This document shows, piece after piece, positions 1 to 7,995 of a stretch of 64,000 nucleotides of DNA; positions within the stretch are counted from its first letter, which is position 1; every line of letters begins with the position of its first letter. A program made the position numbers and the translations under genes. The stretch covers positions 744,001-808,000 of the forward strand of contig NC_010376.1 in assembly GCF_000010185.1 (NCBI RefSeq), written 5' to 3'. The DNA comes from Finegoldia magna ATCC 29328 (GTDB taxonomy: Bacteria; Bacillota; Clostridia; Tissierellales; Peptoniphilaceae). The notes beneath the pieces were generated by a model. That model did no database searches and was not told where the DNA came from. It saw nothing but the letters and a program-made list of their open reading frames with translations.

Positions 1-1100
1 ATGCGTTCTTCTCTGTTTTAGCAGGTATTTTAGTTGGATTGATAATTTCTCAATTTACAGAATATTACACATCTGAAGACAAAAAACCAGTTCAAAAAAT
101 AGCTGAAGAATCTGAAACAGGTTCATCTACTAACATTATTTCAGGATTAGCTACAGGTATGAAATCAACAACTGGCCCTATTATTGTTATAGCTATTGGT
201 ATAATTGTTTCATTCTTTGCATCAAATGGTGCAACTAATCCTACAGAAGGTTTATACGGTATTGCAGTAGCAGCTATTGGTATGTTGTCAACTTGTGGTA
301 TGACAATTGCTGTAGATGCTTACGGTCCAATAGCCGATAACGCTGGTGGTATTGCAGAAATGTGTGAATTACCAGAAGATGTTAGAAATATTACAGATAA
401 ATTAGACTCAGTTGGTAATACAACTGCAGCCATTGGTAAAGGATTTGCAATTGGTAGTGCTGCATTAACAGCTTTGGCACTATTTGCATCATACACTGCA
501 GTTGTAGGATTAAAACAAATCAATGTAACAAGCCCTGAAGTAGTAGCTGGTATGTTCATTGGTGGTATGTTACCATTCTTATTCTCAGCGTTAACTATGG
601 ATGCTGTAGGAACTGCTGCAAATGATATGATTGTAGAAGTTAGAAGACAATTTAAAGAGTTCCCTGGAATAATGGAAGGAACTCAACAACCAGATTACAA
701 AAAATGTGTTGATATTTCTACTGGAGCTGCATTAAGACAAATGATAGTACCTGGATTATTAGCTGTAATATGTCCTGTAATAATGGGATTTTTATTAGGT
801 GCAGAAGCTCTAGGAGGACTTTTAGCAGGTTCACTTGTAACAGGCGTTTTAATGGCGATATTTATGTCAAACAGTGGTGGAGCATGGGATAATGCTAAGA
901 AGTATATTGAATCAGGTCAACATGGTGGAAAAGGATCAGATGCTCATAAAGCAGCTGTTGTAGGAGATACTGTAGGGGACCCATTCAAAGACACATCAGG
1001 CCCATCATTAAATATCCTAATTAAATTGATGACAGTAGTTTCATTAGTATTTGCACCATTAATTGCTCAACATGGTGGAATAATATTAAATTTATTCTAA
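1..1100 (+). CDS. hppA: K+-dependent membrane-bound pyrophosphatase, C-terminal 365 residues (5' truncated by window edge)
   Basis: The reading frame is open from base 3 and the true start lies upstream of the window. Membrane pyrophosphatases couple PPi hydrolysis to Na+ or H+ export. The family C-terminal signature [14 protein letters not shown] is present, followed by a last hydrophobic helix ending at the stop. The motif [10 protein letters not shown] has Ala and Gly where K+-independent enzymes carry Lys and Thr, so this is the K+-dependent class. Several long hydrophobic helices fit a polytopic pump. Whether it moves Na+ or H+ cannot be decided, because the determining helix is outside the window. 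A strong terminator follows. Confidence 0.95.
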   Translation, partial: AFFSVLAGILVGLIISQFTEYYTSEDKKPVQKIAEESETGSSTNIISGLATGMKSTTGPIIVIAIGIIVSFFASNGATNPTEGLYGIAVAAIGMLSTCGMTIAVDAYGPIADNAGGIAEMCELPEDVRNITDKLDSVGNTTAAIGKGFAIGSAALTALALFASYTAVVGLKQINVTSPEVVAGMFIGGMLPFLFSALTMDAVGTAANDMIVEVRRQFKEFPGIMEGTQQPDYKKCVDISTGAALRQMIVPGLLAVICPVIMGFLLGAEALGGLLAGSLVTGVLMAIFMSNSGGAWDNAKKYIESGQHGGKGSDAHKAAVVGDTVGDPFKDTSGPSLNILIKLMTVVSLVFAPLIAQHGGIILNLF

Positions 1101-1117
1101 ATAATAAAAAATTTTTT

Positions 1118-1165
1118 AAACGGAATGAAATCTGTACTTTACAGATACATTCCGTTTAATTTTGT
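1118..1165 (+). terminator. Rho-independent terminator of hppA
   Basis: A 10-bp perfect stem (AAACGGAATG at 1118-1127 with CATTCCGTTT at 1148-1157) has a second short inverted repeat, ATCTGT/ACAGAT, inside its loop. It is followed by a T-rich run. It lies 17 bases after the hppA stop codon. Confidence 0.85.
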
Positions 1166-1223
1166 TTTATTTTAATTCTAAATTATTGTATAATATTAGT
1201 ATGTATAATTTTAGGAGGATTAA

Positions 1224-2567
1224 ATGGACGAAGTCGGGCCCAATCTTTTTATAGAATTGGTAATTTTATTGGTACTCATAATAATTAATGCTTTTTTTTC
1301 AGCAAGTGAAATAGCTATAGTATCTTGTGACAAAAATAAGCTTAGAGCTATGAGTGAAGATGGTAATGATAAAGCAAAATTAGTTTTAGAACAATTTGAA
1401 AAACACACAAAATTTTTATCTACTATTCAGGTTATTTTAACTTACATTGGATTTGTTGCTGCTGCAATATGTTCCTCTAGTTTAAGTGGGAGTTTGAGTA
1501 AAAAATTAGTATTTTTAGGACTAAATAGCTCCTTGACTTATTGGTTATCGGTTTGTATAGTACTTTTAGTTTTGTCATTTTTGTATATTTTGTTTGGACA
1601 ATTGATTCCGAAAAGGATTGCTTTAAGTGTTGCGGATTCTTTTGCACTATTTTCAATCAGTGCTGTAAAATTTGTTTATTTTATCTTGAAACCATTTGTT
1701 TTCTTACTTTCAAGGGCAACAAAGCTTATATTAAGTATAATTGGAATTAAAACCTTGAATGTTGAAAGCAAGATAACTGTTGAAGAAATAAAGTCAATGG
1801 TAGAAGTGGGAAAAGAACAAGGTATTATAAATTCAAATGAAAAAGACATGATTGATGCTGTTATAAACTTTAATGAAAAAACTGCTGAAGAAATTATGAC
1901 AGCAAGGACAGAAGTTTTTGCTATCGATCTTGAAGATTGTATCGAAGATTACTTGGATAAATTAATGGAACTTAAATTTTCAAGAATTCCAATTTATGAA
2001 GGTGATATTGACAATATTCTAGGCATTATTTATATTAAAGACTATATGAGCGAAGCTTACAAACTTGGATTTAATAATGTAGATTTAAGAAAAATTTTGA
2101 AACCTGCGTATTTCATATCTGAAACTAAAAATATCAATGATTTATTTTCAGATATGAAAAAGAAGAGAATTCATATGGCAATACTAATTGATGAGTATGG
2201 TGGATTTTCAGGAATTGTATCAATGGAAGATTTGATTGAAGAGATAGTTGGAAATATTGAGGATGAATATGATCATGAGGCACCAGATATTGTTCAAGTA
2301 GATAAATTCAATTATATCGTGAAAGGAAGTACTTCTATAAAGGAAATTAATTCTAATATAGGACTTGAAATTGATGAACTCTCTGACGATTACGATACAT
2401 TAGGCGGTATGCTAATAAATCGATTAGGATATATACCTGAAGATGGGTTTAAAAGGAAAATTGATATTGATGGAGTTTTGTACAATATAATTTTTGTAGA
2501 AGATAAAAGGATTAAAAAGGTAAAAATTACATTACCTAAGAACTTTTTTGAACAGGTGAGTAAATGA
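1224..2567 (+). CDS. CNNM (DUF21) / CBS-pair / CorC-HlyC transporter-associated protein
   Basis: This 447-residue membrane protein belongs to the hemolysin C/CorC/CNNM family, whose members act in Mg2+ (or Co2+) efflux or its control. The N-terminal ~190 residues form the DUF21 membrane domain with about four hydrophobic segments. A CBS pair follows (about 205-330, including MTARTEVFAI and HMAILIDEYGG), and a C-terminal CorC_HlyC domain ends the protein (about 345-435, including DDYDTLGGMLINRLG). AGGAGG at 1213-1218 sets the ATG at 1224, and a TATAAT box lies at 1189-1194. The stop overlaps the map start by 4 bases (ATGA), so the two genes are probably translationally coupled. The substrate is not evident. 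Confidence 0.88.
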   Translation: MDEVGPNLFIELVILLVLIIINAFFSASEIAIVSCDKNKLRAMSEDGNDKAKLVLEQFEKHTKFLSTIQVILTYIGFVAAAICSSSLSGSLSKKLVFLGLNSSLTYWLSVCIVLLVLSFLYILFGQLIPKRIALSVADSFALFSISAVKFVYFILKPFVFLLSRATKLILSIIGIKTLNVESKITVEEIKSMVEVGKEQGIINSNEKDMIDAVINFNEKTAEEIMTARTEVFAIDLEDCIEDYLDKLMELKFSRIPIYEGDIDNILGIIYIKDYMSEAYKLGFNNVDLRKILKPAYFISETKNINDLFSDMKKKRIHMAILIDEYGGFSGIVSMEDLIEEIVGNIEDEYDHEAPDIVQVDKFNYIVKGSTSIKEINSNIGLEIDELSDDYDTLGGMLINRLGYIPEDGFKRKIDIDGVLYNIIFVEDKRIKKVKITLPKNFFEQVSK

Positions 2568-3319
2568 TTATTATAAAAAATAAAGACGAAATAGAAAAAA
2601 TGGACATTTCTGGAAATGTAATTTCGGGTATGCACGAAGCGTTAAGAGAATATGTTAAACCGGGATTAACTACAATGCAAGTCAATGATTTTTGCGAAAA
2701 ATTTATTAGGAGCAAAGGAGCAATTCCTGCTCAAATTGGTTATGAAGGGTTCCCATATGCTACATGCTGCTGTGTCAATGACGAAATATGTCATGGATAT
2801 CCATCTGATTATGTTTTAAAATCTGGAGATTTGCTAAAAGTAGATACAGTGGTTGAATTGAATGGCTGGATGAGCGATTCATGTTGGAGCTATGCCGTTG
2901 GTGAAGTTGATGAAGAAACTAAAAAGCTAATGGAAGTTACAAGAGAGTGCATGTACGAAGGAATTAAATTAGCCGTTATTGGCAATAGATTAGGTGATAT
3001 CGGAGCAAGAATTCAATCTATTGCTGAAGCAAATGGTTATTCAGTAGTACGTGAATTTACAGGACATGGAATTGGTAGAGGCATGCATGAAGATCCAATG
3101 GTTCTTCATTACGGAAAAGAACACAGAGGTCTTAGATTACAAGAGGGAATGGTATTAACTATCGAACCAATGATAAATATGGGAACTCATAAGTTGAAAA
3201 TTGATAAAAATGGATGGACAGCAAGAACTATTGATGGTAAAAAATCATGTCAATATGAGCATACACTAGCAATCACTAAGGATGGTCCAAGAATTTTGAC
3301 AAAACAACAAGGACAATAA
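2564..3319 (+). CDS. map: Type I methionine aminopeptidase
   Basis: This 251-residue enzyme removes the initiator methionine from nascent proteins. The pita-bread metalloprotease ligands can be followed: Asp in KVDTVVEL, Asp in MSDSCWSY, His in FTGHGIGRGMHEDP, Glu in LTIEPM and Glu in CQYEHTLAIT. CHGYP near residue 80 carries the conserved substrate-side His. The length is normal for the bacterial catalytic domain. The gene overlaps the upstream CNNM gene by 4 bases and is not in the usual secY-adk-map ribosomal neighbourhood, so this may be a second Map paralogue; that is inference. Confidence 0.93.
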   Translation: MIIIKNKDEIEKMDISGNVISGMHEALREYVKPGLTTMQVNDFCEKFIRSKGAIPAQIGYEGFPYATCCCVNDEICHGYPSDYVLKSGDLLKVDTVVELNGWMSDSCWSYAVGEVDEETKKLMEVTRECMYEGIKLAVIGNRLGDIGARIQSIAEANGYSVVREFTGHGIGRGMHEDPMVLHYGKEHRGLRLQEGMVLTIEPMINMGTHKLKIDKNGWTARTIDGKKSCQYEHTLAITKDGPRILTKQQGQ

Positions 3320-3321
3320 AA

Positions 3322-3367
3322 AAATAGAGAATATTTTGGGGTTACCCGAATATTCTCTATTTTTTTA
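3322..3367. terminator. Bidirectional rho-independent terminator between map and tmcAL
   Basis: A 14-bp stem pairs AAATAGAGAATATT at 3322-3335 with AATATTCTCTATTT at 3349-3362. It is flanked by A runs on the left and T runs on the right, so it can end transcription from both convergent genes. It overlaps the last codons of the minus-strand gene. Confidence 0.88.
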
Positions 3368-4502
3368 TTACTGGAAAATCATAAAAATCATTAACTTTTC
3401 TTGTCGAGTAAATTAGTCTACTGACTTTTATATCAAATTCAAATAACTTTTGGTAATCCTCTGATAATTTTGAAAAATCTCTGATCAATGAACAAATTTT
3501 ACAATTTTTATTAATCATAGATAAATCGAATTTTTTATTAAATCCTAATAAACGGATTGCCTCGATGTCTTTTTTCAAGATATCATCGACAAATTTTTTA
3601 TCAACTTCTAAAATATAATTTAAAATCAATCTCTTAAGACGATTTTGCGAATACTTTCTATTTTTAATATTTTTAAATAAGGCATGATAATTTTTGTCGA
3701 GGCCTTTTGTTAAAAGATTTTCTAAACCTTTCTCATATCCTGTAATATTATCTAATTTATATTTTTCTATTAGCAACTTATATGATAATATATCCAATAG
3801 CTTTTTATTAACTTCAATATAACTGTTTTTTAGAAATTCATACGTTAAAGTTGGAATTTTGCTTTCGTATTGATCTAATAATTCTATATTACTTCTAATA
3901 GAAGATGCGCTATAAGATATATTTTCAATAGAATTTGAATTATAATCGCTGTTAATCCTTTTAATTGGAAGTATTTTACAATTAGAGTTTATTTTATCTA
4001 ATGATTTTATATACTCCAATGCAAGAATATTGTTTGATCTGAATATTTCATCGGAATAATCCATATAGTTTTGTTTTGAAAATTCCATTATACTTTTGTT
4101 ATATGAAAGATTTTTATTATCACAAATAAATTGCTCAATGTTATCATTGTTTTCTAGAAGAAAATTTTTAAAAGAAATAAGATCTTCGATTTCTGATTCA
4201 ATTCCAAAGGATACGTAGTCGCATCCAATAGCATCAATGATTTTAATAGCATAATATCCAAAATTTTGTGCTGATTGTAATGAGAATACAGAAGGAATTT
4301 CAATCACACAGTCTATTCCATATTCCAAAGCAATTTTAGTTTTATAAAGTTTGTCTAAAACAGAAAACTCTCCACGTTGTACTACATTACCGCTCATAAT
4401 TGTAATTATGTTAGCTTTTGGAAAAACTTTCTTGATTTTTTTTATTTGATGTAAATGACCAAAATGAAACGGATTGTATTCACATACTATAGCAATATTC
4501 AT
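3357..4502 (-). CDS. tmcAL: tRNA(Met) cytidine acetate ligase (TmcAL/YlbM family)
   Basis: The 381-residue protein begins IAIVCEYNPFHFGHLHQI, the HxGH-type nucleotidyltransferase motif of the YlbM/TmcAL family. TmcAL uses acetate and ATP to make N4-acetylcytidine at the wobble position of elongator tRNA-Met. The family signatures IMSGNVVQRGEF and SVFSLQSAQNF follow, and the S-x-S-x-I-R segment (SYSASSIRSNI) lies near residue 200. The C-terminal half is helical and length is normal. The ATG at 4502 has AAAGGA upstream, and a promoter can be read between this gene and the divergent gene at 4589. Confidence 0.9.
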   Translation of the reverse strand: MNIAIVCEYNPFHFGHLHQIKKIKKVFPKANIITIMSGNVVQRGEFSVLDKLYKTKIALEYGIDCVIEIPSVFSLQSAQNFGYYAIKIIDAIGCDYVSFGIESEIEDLISFKNFLLENNDNIEQFICDNKNLSYNKSIMEFSKQNYMDYSDEIFRSNNILALEYIKSLDKINSNCKILPIKRINSDYNSNSIENISYSASSIRSNIELLDQYESKIPTLTYEFLKNSYIEVNKKLLDILSYKLLIEKYKLDNITGYEKGLENLLTKGLDKNYHALFKNIKNRKYSQNRLKRLILNYILEVDKKFVDDILKKDIEAIRLLGFNKKFDLSMINKNCKICSLIRDFSKLSEDYQKLFEFDIKVSRLIYSTRKVNDFYDFPVIKK

Positions 4503-4541
4503 AATTTTCTAATCCTTTCATATACTTTTTTCTTATGTTGT

Positions 4542-4570
4542 ATTATAATTGATATTGGTAATATAGTAAA
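4542..4570 (-). promoter_or_regulatory. Probable sigma-A promoter of tmcAL
   Basis: On the minus strand a TTTACT -35 box (4565-4570) and a perfect TATAAT -10 box (4542-4547) are 17 bases apart. A plus-strand TATAAT (4544-4549) overlaps it and may serve the divergent gene at 4589, but I see no good -35 for that direction. Confidence 0.55.
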
Positions 4571-4588
4571 TAAAAAGGGGTAGATTTT

Positions 4589-5029
4589 ATGGATATAAGA
4601 TTTGTTAAAGGCAATATTTTTGAGCTACAAAGTGATGCAATTTTATATTTTATAGAAAACTCACTTCTAGAAGAGAATTCAAAAAAATTAGTTGAAAAAG
4701 CTGGAGAAAGAATTTTGGAGCCTCTTACAAAAATAAGTGGGATAGAAAAAGGTGAATGCAAAATTATTCCTGCTTTCAATTTAATATCGGATTATGTTAT
4801 ATTGGCAAATTTGCCAGAAAATTTAAAAGATTACAACAAAAATATTTTCAAAAACTTAATTTATAACGTTTTTTGCGAAATGAAAAAATTTGAAATACAT
4901 TCTCTTAACATAGATTATTCTTTTTTAACTGAAAAATATTCTAGTGAATTTGTTAATCTGATAAATGAAGTTATAGACGAGAAATCATTGAGAATTAGCG
5001 ATTTTCTTGTGTTTATGTGCAAAAGTTAA
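4589..5029 (+). CDS. Divergent macro-domain-like protein
   Basis: This 146-residue protein resembles a macro domain (ADP-ribose binding) in layout: a first strand IRFVKGNIFELQSDAILYF, a helix EENSKKLVEKAG, then GIEKGECKIIPAFNLISDYVI where macro domains have the G-x-C/A-x-x-T segment and the next strand. The usual asparagines after DAI (DAIVNAAN) are absent here (DAILYFIE), so ADP-ribose hydrolysis of the classical type looks unlikely. AAGGGG precedes the ATG. It begins a short run of poorly characterised genes on the plus strand. The family call rests on pattern only; I cannot name a substrate. Confidence 0.5.
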   Translation: MDIRFVKGNIFELQSDAILYFIENSLLEENSKKLVEKAGERILEPLTKISGIEKGECKIIPAFNLISDYVILANLPENLKDYNKNIFKNLIYNVFCEMKKFEIHSLNIDYSFLTEKYSSEFVNLINEVIDEKSLRISDFLVFMCKS

Positions 5030-5087
5030 GAATTGACTTTTAACTTAAATTACTCTAAAATAATAATATGTCCAATGACGAAAGGTA

Positions 5088-5729
5088 GTGATTAATATTT
5101 TTCCGGAAACTCATAAGAGAATTGTTAGAGAAATAAATCAAGACATTAAGGATTCCTATGGAATCAATTTAAATATAAAAAAGTTAGAATGGGGAGCTGT
5201 TAGTCCAGATATTTTACCAAAATATAAGCTAATACGCCATTATAAAGAAGAAAGTATAAATTATATTGTTAAAGAAATTATCACTATAATTTATCTTTTT
5301 CAATTTACAGATTTAACAAGATTAAACTCATTGCAAAATAAGATTTTAAGTACAAAACTTGGAGTAATAAGTCATTATCTAAGTGATTATGTGTGCCTTC
5401 CACACGCAAAAAGATGGAGATGTAATCAGCATCTAAAAGATCACATGAATTACGAAAGAGTTTTGAATAAGATATCTCAAAATCATGTATTTAACAAAAA
5501 AGCAATAAAAACTAGTCGAATAAACATAGATAACGATGAATGCGTGATGTTAAAAACATTGGTTAAAAATTATATTGAAGATATAGTCGATGAATATAGC
5601 ATGTCAGAAGGTAAAACTAGGGATTTGGACTTTGCGTATGGTTTGAATTATTCTATCTTCTGTTTTATTTTTGAAACCATTGAAATATTCTCTACAGAAA
5701 GATACTATCAAAAGTCCTTTGTTTTTTAA
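5088..5729 (+). CDS. Zinc-dependent phospholipase C-like protein
   Basis: The 213-residue protein matches the zinc-dependent phospholipase C/P1-nuclease-like family. It has an N-terminal THKRIVREI helix, then WGAVSPDILPKYKLIRHY, and the hallmark GVISHYLSDYVCLPHAKRW with H, D and H as likely metal ligands. There is no signal peptide, so it may be cytoplasmic, unlike secreted clostridial phospholipase C. The start is awkward: AAAGG (5081-5085) lies only two bases before the GTG at 5088, and no in-frame ATG is nearby. An ATT start at 5091 is also possible. Its substrate is unknown. Confidence 0.7.
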   Translation: MINIFPETHKRIVREINQDIKDSYGINLNIKKLEWGAVSPDILPKYKLIRHYKEESINYIVKEIITIIYLFQFTDLTRLNSLQNKILSTKLGVISHYLSDYVCLPHAKRWRCNQHLKDHMNYERVLNKISQNHVFNKKAIKTSRINIDNDECVMLKTLVKNYIEDIVDEYSMSEGKTRDLDFAYGLNYSIFCFIFETIEIFSTERYYQKSFVF

Positions 5730-5749
5730 ATATAATTAGGAGTACAGTT

Positions 5750-6475
5750 ATGTATAAAGCTTACAACATGAACAATTTAAAGAAAAAGCTTGAAAAAAAA
5801 TTTCTTTTTGAAGACGATTTATTAGCTTTATACTTAATGCTTGATATTGTTCAACAAGAAAACAAAATACAACCGTGTTATGTTAAATATAATGCTATTA
5901 ATAAGATAAACAATGTTTTAAATAACCATCTTTCCTATAGAAATGATAAAGATAATATTATTAAAGCCGTTTTTGACTTAATCTCAGAAGATATTAATAA
6001 AATTGAGTTTACTTATTATCTTCAAGCATACACTGAAGGTTTCAATAATAAATATATAAGCGACGAACTAGAGTTTTATGTATTAAGGCATATTCCGGCA
6101 TCAACAATAAAAAAATCAGATATTCTTCTTCACAATACTGAAAGTAGAAGTGCTAAATTTTTAAAAAGCAAAATGATTTGCTCTATTAAAAACAAATCAA
6201 ATGCTTTTAGAGTACAGGATTCAATAATAGATAATTATTGCGAAAATATTTTAAAAGACAAAATATTTAGCATTAATAGCAAAATGGATAAACAATTGGT
6301 TATGAAATCTATTAACGACAGTATTGTGATTTCTGAAGAAAAATTTTTGAATATGTGGCAATTAGAAAATTTGTACAAAAAAATTGTTAAAACTTTGAAA
6401 AATGTTTTAAATAATTCAATAGAAGATGCATTGTGGTATGGGTTGAATGACAGAGTATTGCAAAGGTATAAGTAA
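5750..6475 (+). CDS. Hypothetical protein, unrecognised
   Basis: I do not recognise this 241-residue protein. It is hydrophilic and rich in Lys, Asn and Ile, with no membrane segment or signal peptide. It seems mostly helical and has scattered charged motifs (RHIPASTIKKSD, RVLQRYK at the end). AGGAG sits 8 bases before the ATG, and composition matches its neighbours, so it is likely a real gene. It lies 20 bases after the phospholipase C-like gene and probably shares its transcript. A strong tRNA promoter follows without an obvious terminator. Confidence 0.7.
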   Translation: MYKAYNMNNLKKKLEKKFLFEDDLLALYLMLDIVQQENKIQPCYVKYNAINKINNVLNNHLSYRNDKDNIIKAVFDLISEDINKIEFTYYLQAYTEGFNNKYISDELEFYVLRHIPASTIKKSDILLHNTESRSAKFLKSKMICSIKNKSNAFRVQDSIIDNYCENILKDKIFSINSKMDKQLVMKSINDSIVISEEKFLNMWQLENLYKKIVKTLKNVLNNSIEDALWYGLNDRVLQRYK

Positions 6476-6510
6476 TTTGTAAAGTTAGGTTTAAATTGTT
6501 GTAAAAAAAT

Positions 6511-6539
6511 TTGACAAAACAAATTTAATAGTTTATACT
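6511..6539 (+). promoter_or_regulatory. Near-consensus sigma-A promoter of the tRNA operon
   Basis: TTGACA at 6511-6516 and TATACT at 6534-6539 are separated by exactly 17 bases. The first tRNA begins 25 bases after the -10 box. This is among the strongest promoters in the window, as expected for stable RNA. Confidence 0.9.
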
Positions 6540-6564
6540 TATTAAGTAATGTTTGATACATTAA

Positions 6565-6640
6565 GCCCAGATAGCTCAGTCGGTAGAGCAAAGGACTGAA
6601 AATCCTTGTGTCGCTGGTTCGATTCCGGCTCTGGGCACCA
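6565..6640 (+). tRNA. tRNA-Phe (anticodon GAA)
   Basis: A 76-nt cloverleaf with acceptor stem GCCCAGA/TCTGGGC, D arm GCTCAGTCGGTAGAGC, anticodon loop CTGAAAA reading GAA, T arm GCTGGTTCGATTCCGGC and an encoded CCA end. It is the first of three tRNAs in one transcript. Confidence 0.97.
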
Positions 6641-6648
6641 AAATGTGT

Positions 6649-6723
6649 GCGGAAGTGGCTCAGTGGTAGAGCATCGCCTTGCCAAGGCGAGGGTCGCGAG
6701 TTCGAGTCTCGTCTTCCGCTCCA
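6649..6723 (+). tRNA. tRNA-Gly (anticodon GCC)
   Basis: A 75-nt cloverleaf with acceptor stem GCGGAAG/CTTCCGC, anticodon stem CGCCT/AGGCG around loop TTGCCAA reading GCC, T arm GCGAGTTCGAGTCTCGT and encoded CCA. It starts 8 bases after tRNA-Phe. Confidence 0.97.
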
Positions 6724-6726
6724 TAT

Positions 6727-6800
6727 GGCGACATAGCCAAGTGGTAAGGCAGAGGTCTGCAACACCTTCACCCCCAGTTCAAATCTGGGTGTCGCCTCCA
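6727..6800 (+). tRNA. tRNA-Cys (anticodon GCA)
   Basis: A 74-nt cloverleaf with acceptor stem GGCGACA/TGTCGCC, anticodon stem AGGT/ACCT around loop CTGCAAC reading GCA, T arm CCCAGTTCAAATCTGGG and encoded CCA. It starts 3 bases after tRNA-Gly. Confidence 0.97.
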
Positions 6801-6833
6801 AAGGAAAGTTTATTATAGACTTTCCTTTTTTTT
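6801..6833 (+). terminator. Rho-independent terminator of the tRNA operon
   Basis: AAGGAAAGT (6801-6809) pairs with ACTTTCCTT (6819-6827) and runs into eight T residues, directly behind the tRNA-Cys CCA end. Confidence 0.9.
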
Positions 6834-6851
6834 ATATGCTAAGGAGTTATT

Positions 6852-7982
6852 ATGATTTTTATTGATTTATTGAAAGATGAACACATCGAAGAGTTATCTG
6901 ATTTTGTATATAAACTTAGAAACAATATCTTATGTCAAAATAAATTTGATTCAAATATAGCTAAGAATAGATCTACTATACTTAAATCTATGAAAAAACA
7001 AATACTAGAAAAAAATCATTTCGTGATTTACGAAGAGGATAAATTGATAGGATATATAGTGCTAGATTTTGAAGATAATGAATTAATTATTAATGAGATT
7101 TATTTTGATAAGATTAATAACTCAATACTTTTTAAGGTTTTTAGATTTTTAATGGATTATGCAGTTTCAAATTTATTTGATATAATTAAATTTAAGTTTA
7201 AAGGATTTATTTTTGATGAAATTATTAAAGAACATTTGGACAATCAAAATAGATTGGAAATAAGAAATGATATATTTGAAGAATTTCGTAAGAAATTTGC
7301 AATAGTTAGTTTTAAATCTAAGGATGGATTAATAAAGTTTTTGCAAGAGAGTAGTTACGATATTATTTACAGTTTTAATAGCAATAAATTGGATAAAAAA
7401 GTATGTGACCATGTCGATATGCAAATTAGAAAAATAAACGATAATACATTTGTTTGTTCCCAAGAGTCATATAATCATTACAGGGCATATCTTCCAAATT
7501 ATATAACATTATACGTAACAGAATTTGATATATCAGATAAATATCCAAAAGATTGCTTGTTGAATAACTTTTCGATTAAGAATCATTTGATATGTAATAA
7601 AAAATCTATTGATCCTGTTATCTTGAAACTTCTTAAAGACGAGAAAATAATAATGGTAAATCAGGGATATTCCAAATGTTCAACTATAGTTACTAATCAT
7701 TTTGTGATTACAAGTGATAAATCTATATTTAATAGTGTTCAGAAGGAACATATTGAGGCTTTTTTGATAGATTCTGGTGAAATAAAACTAGAAGGTTATG
7801 ATACAGGATTTATTGGTGGAACTTGTGGATATAGTTCTGATTTGGGGCTTGTATTTTATGGTAATCTTGAAAAGTACAAATATAAAGAAAAACTTATTGA
7901 TATTTTAAATAAAGAAAAGATAAAATATTATTATCCAAAAGATGATGATTTTATAGATCGTGGATCTATAATCTTTAATTAA
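6852..7982 (+). CDS. GNAT-like N-terminus fused to a DUF6873 (GME-fold) domain
   Basis: This 376-residue protein has two parts. Residues 1-130 look like a degenerate GNAT acetyltransferase (strands FVIYEEDKLIGYIVLDFED and NELIINEIYFD, then a long helix), but the acetyl-CoA loop (R/QxxGxG/A) is missing. From about residue 160 the sequence matches my memory of the clostridial DUF6873 family, predicted to have the guanidino-modifying enzyme fold: CDHVDMQI, MVNQGYSKCSTIVT, GYDTGFIGGTCGYSSD and final DRGSIIFN. AAGGAG precedes the ATG. The gene sits 13 bases before hisS and probably shares its transcript. The reaction is unknown. Confidence 0.65.
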   Translation: MIFIDLLKDEHIEELSDFVYKLRNNILCQNKFDSNIAKNRSTILKSMKKQILEKNHFVIYEEDKLIGYIVLDFEDNELIINEIYFDKINNSILFKVFRFLMDYAVSNLFDIIKFKFKGFIFDEIIKEHLDNQNRLEIRNDIFEEFRKKFAIVSFKSKDGLIKFLQESSYDIIYSFNSNKLDKKVCDHVDMQIRKINDNTFVCSQESYNHYRAYLPNYITLYVTEFDISDKYPKDCLLNNFSIKNHLICNKKSIDPVILKLLKDEKIIMVNQGYSKCSTIVTNHFVITSDKSIFNSVQKEHIEAFLIDSGEIKLEGYDTGFIGGTCGYSSDLGLVFYGNLEKYKYKEKLIDILNKEKIKYYYPKDDDFIDRGSIIFN

Positions 7983-7995
7983 TAGGAGGTTAATT

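Noticed and set aside
6235-6801. 188-codon minus-strand frame across the tRNA cluster
   Set aside because: It is the antisense of three tRNA genes and of the preceding gene; the protein-like stretches (such as SGRRDSNSRPSPWQ) are the familiar artefact of translating tRNA DNA.
6606-6818. 70-codon plus-strand frame inside the tRNA genes
   Set aside because: It lies wholly within the tRNA-Phe, Gly and Cys genes and their terminator and has no ribosome binding site.
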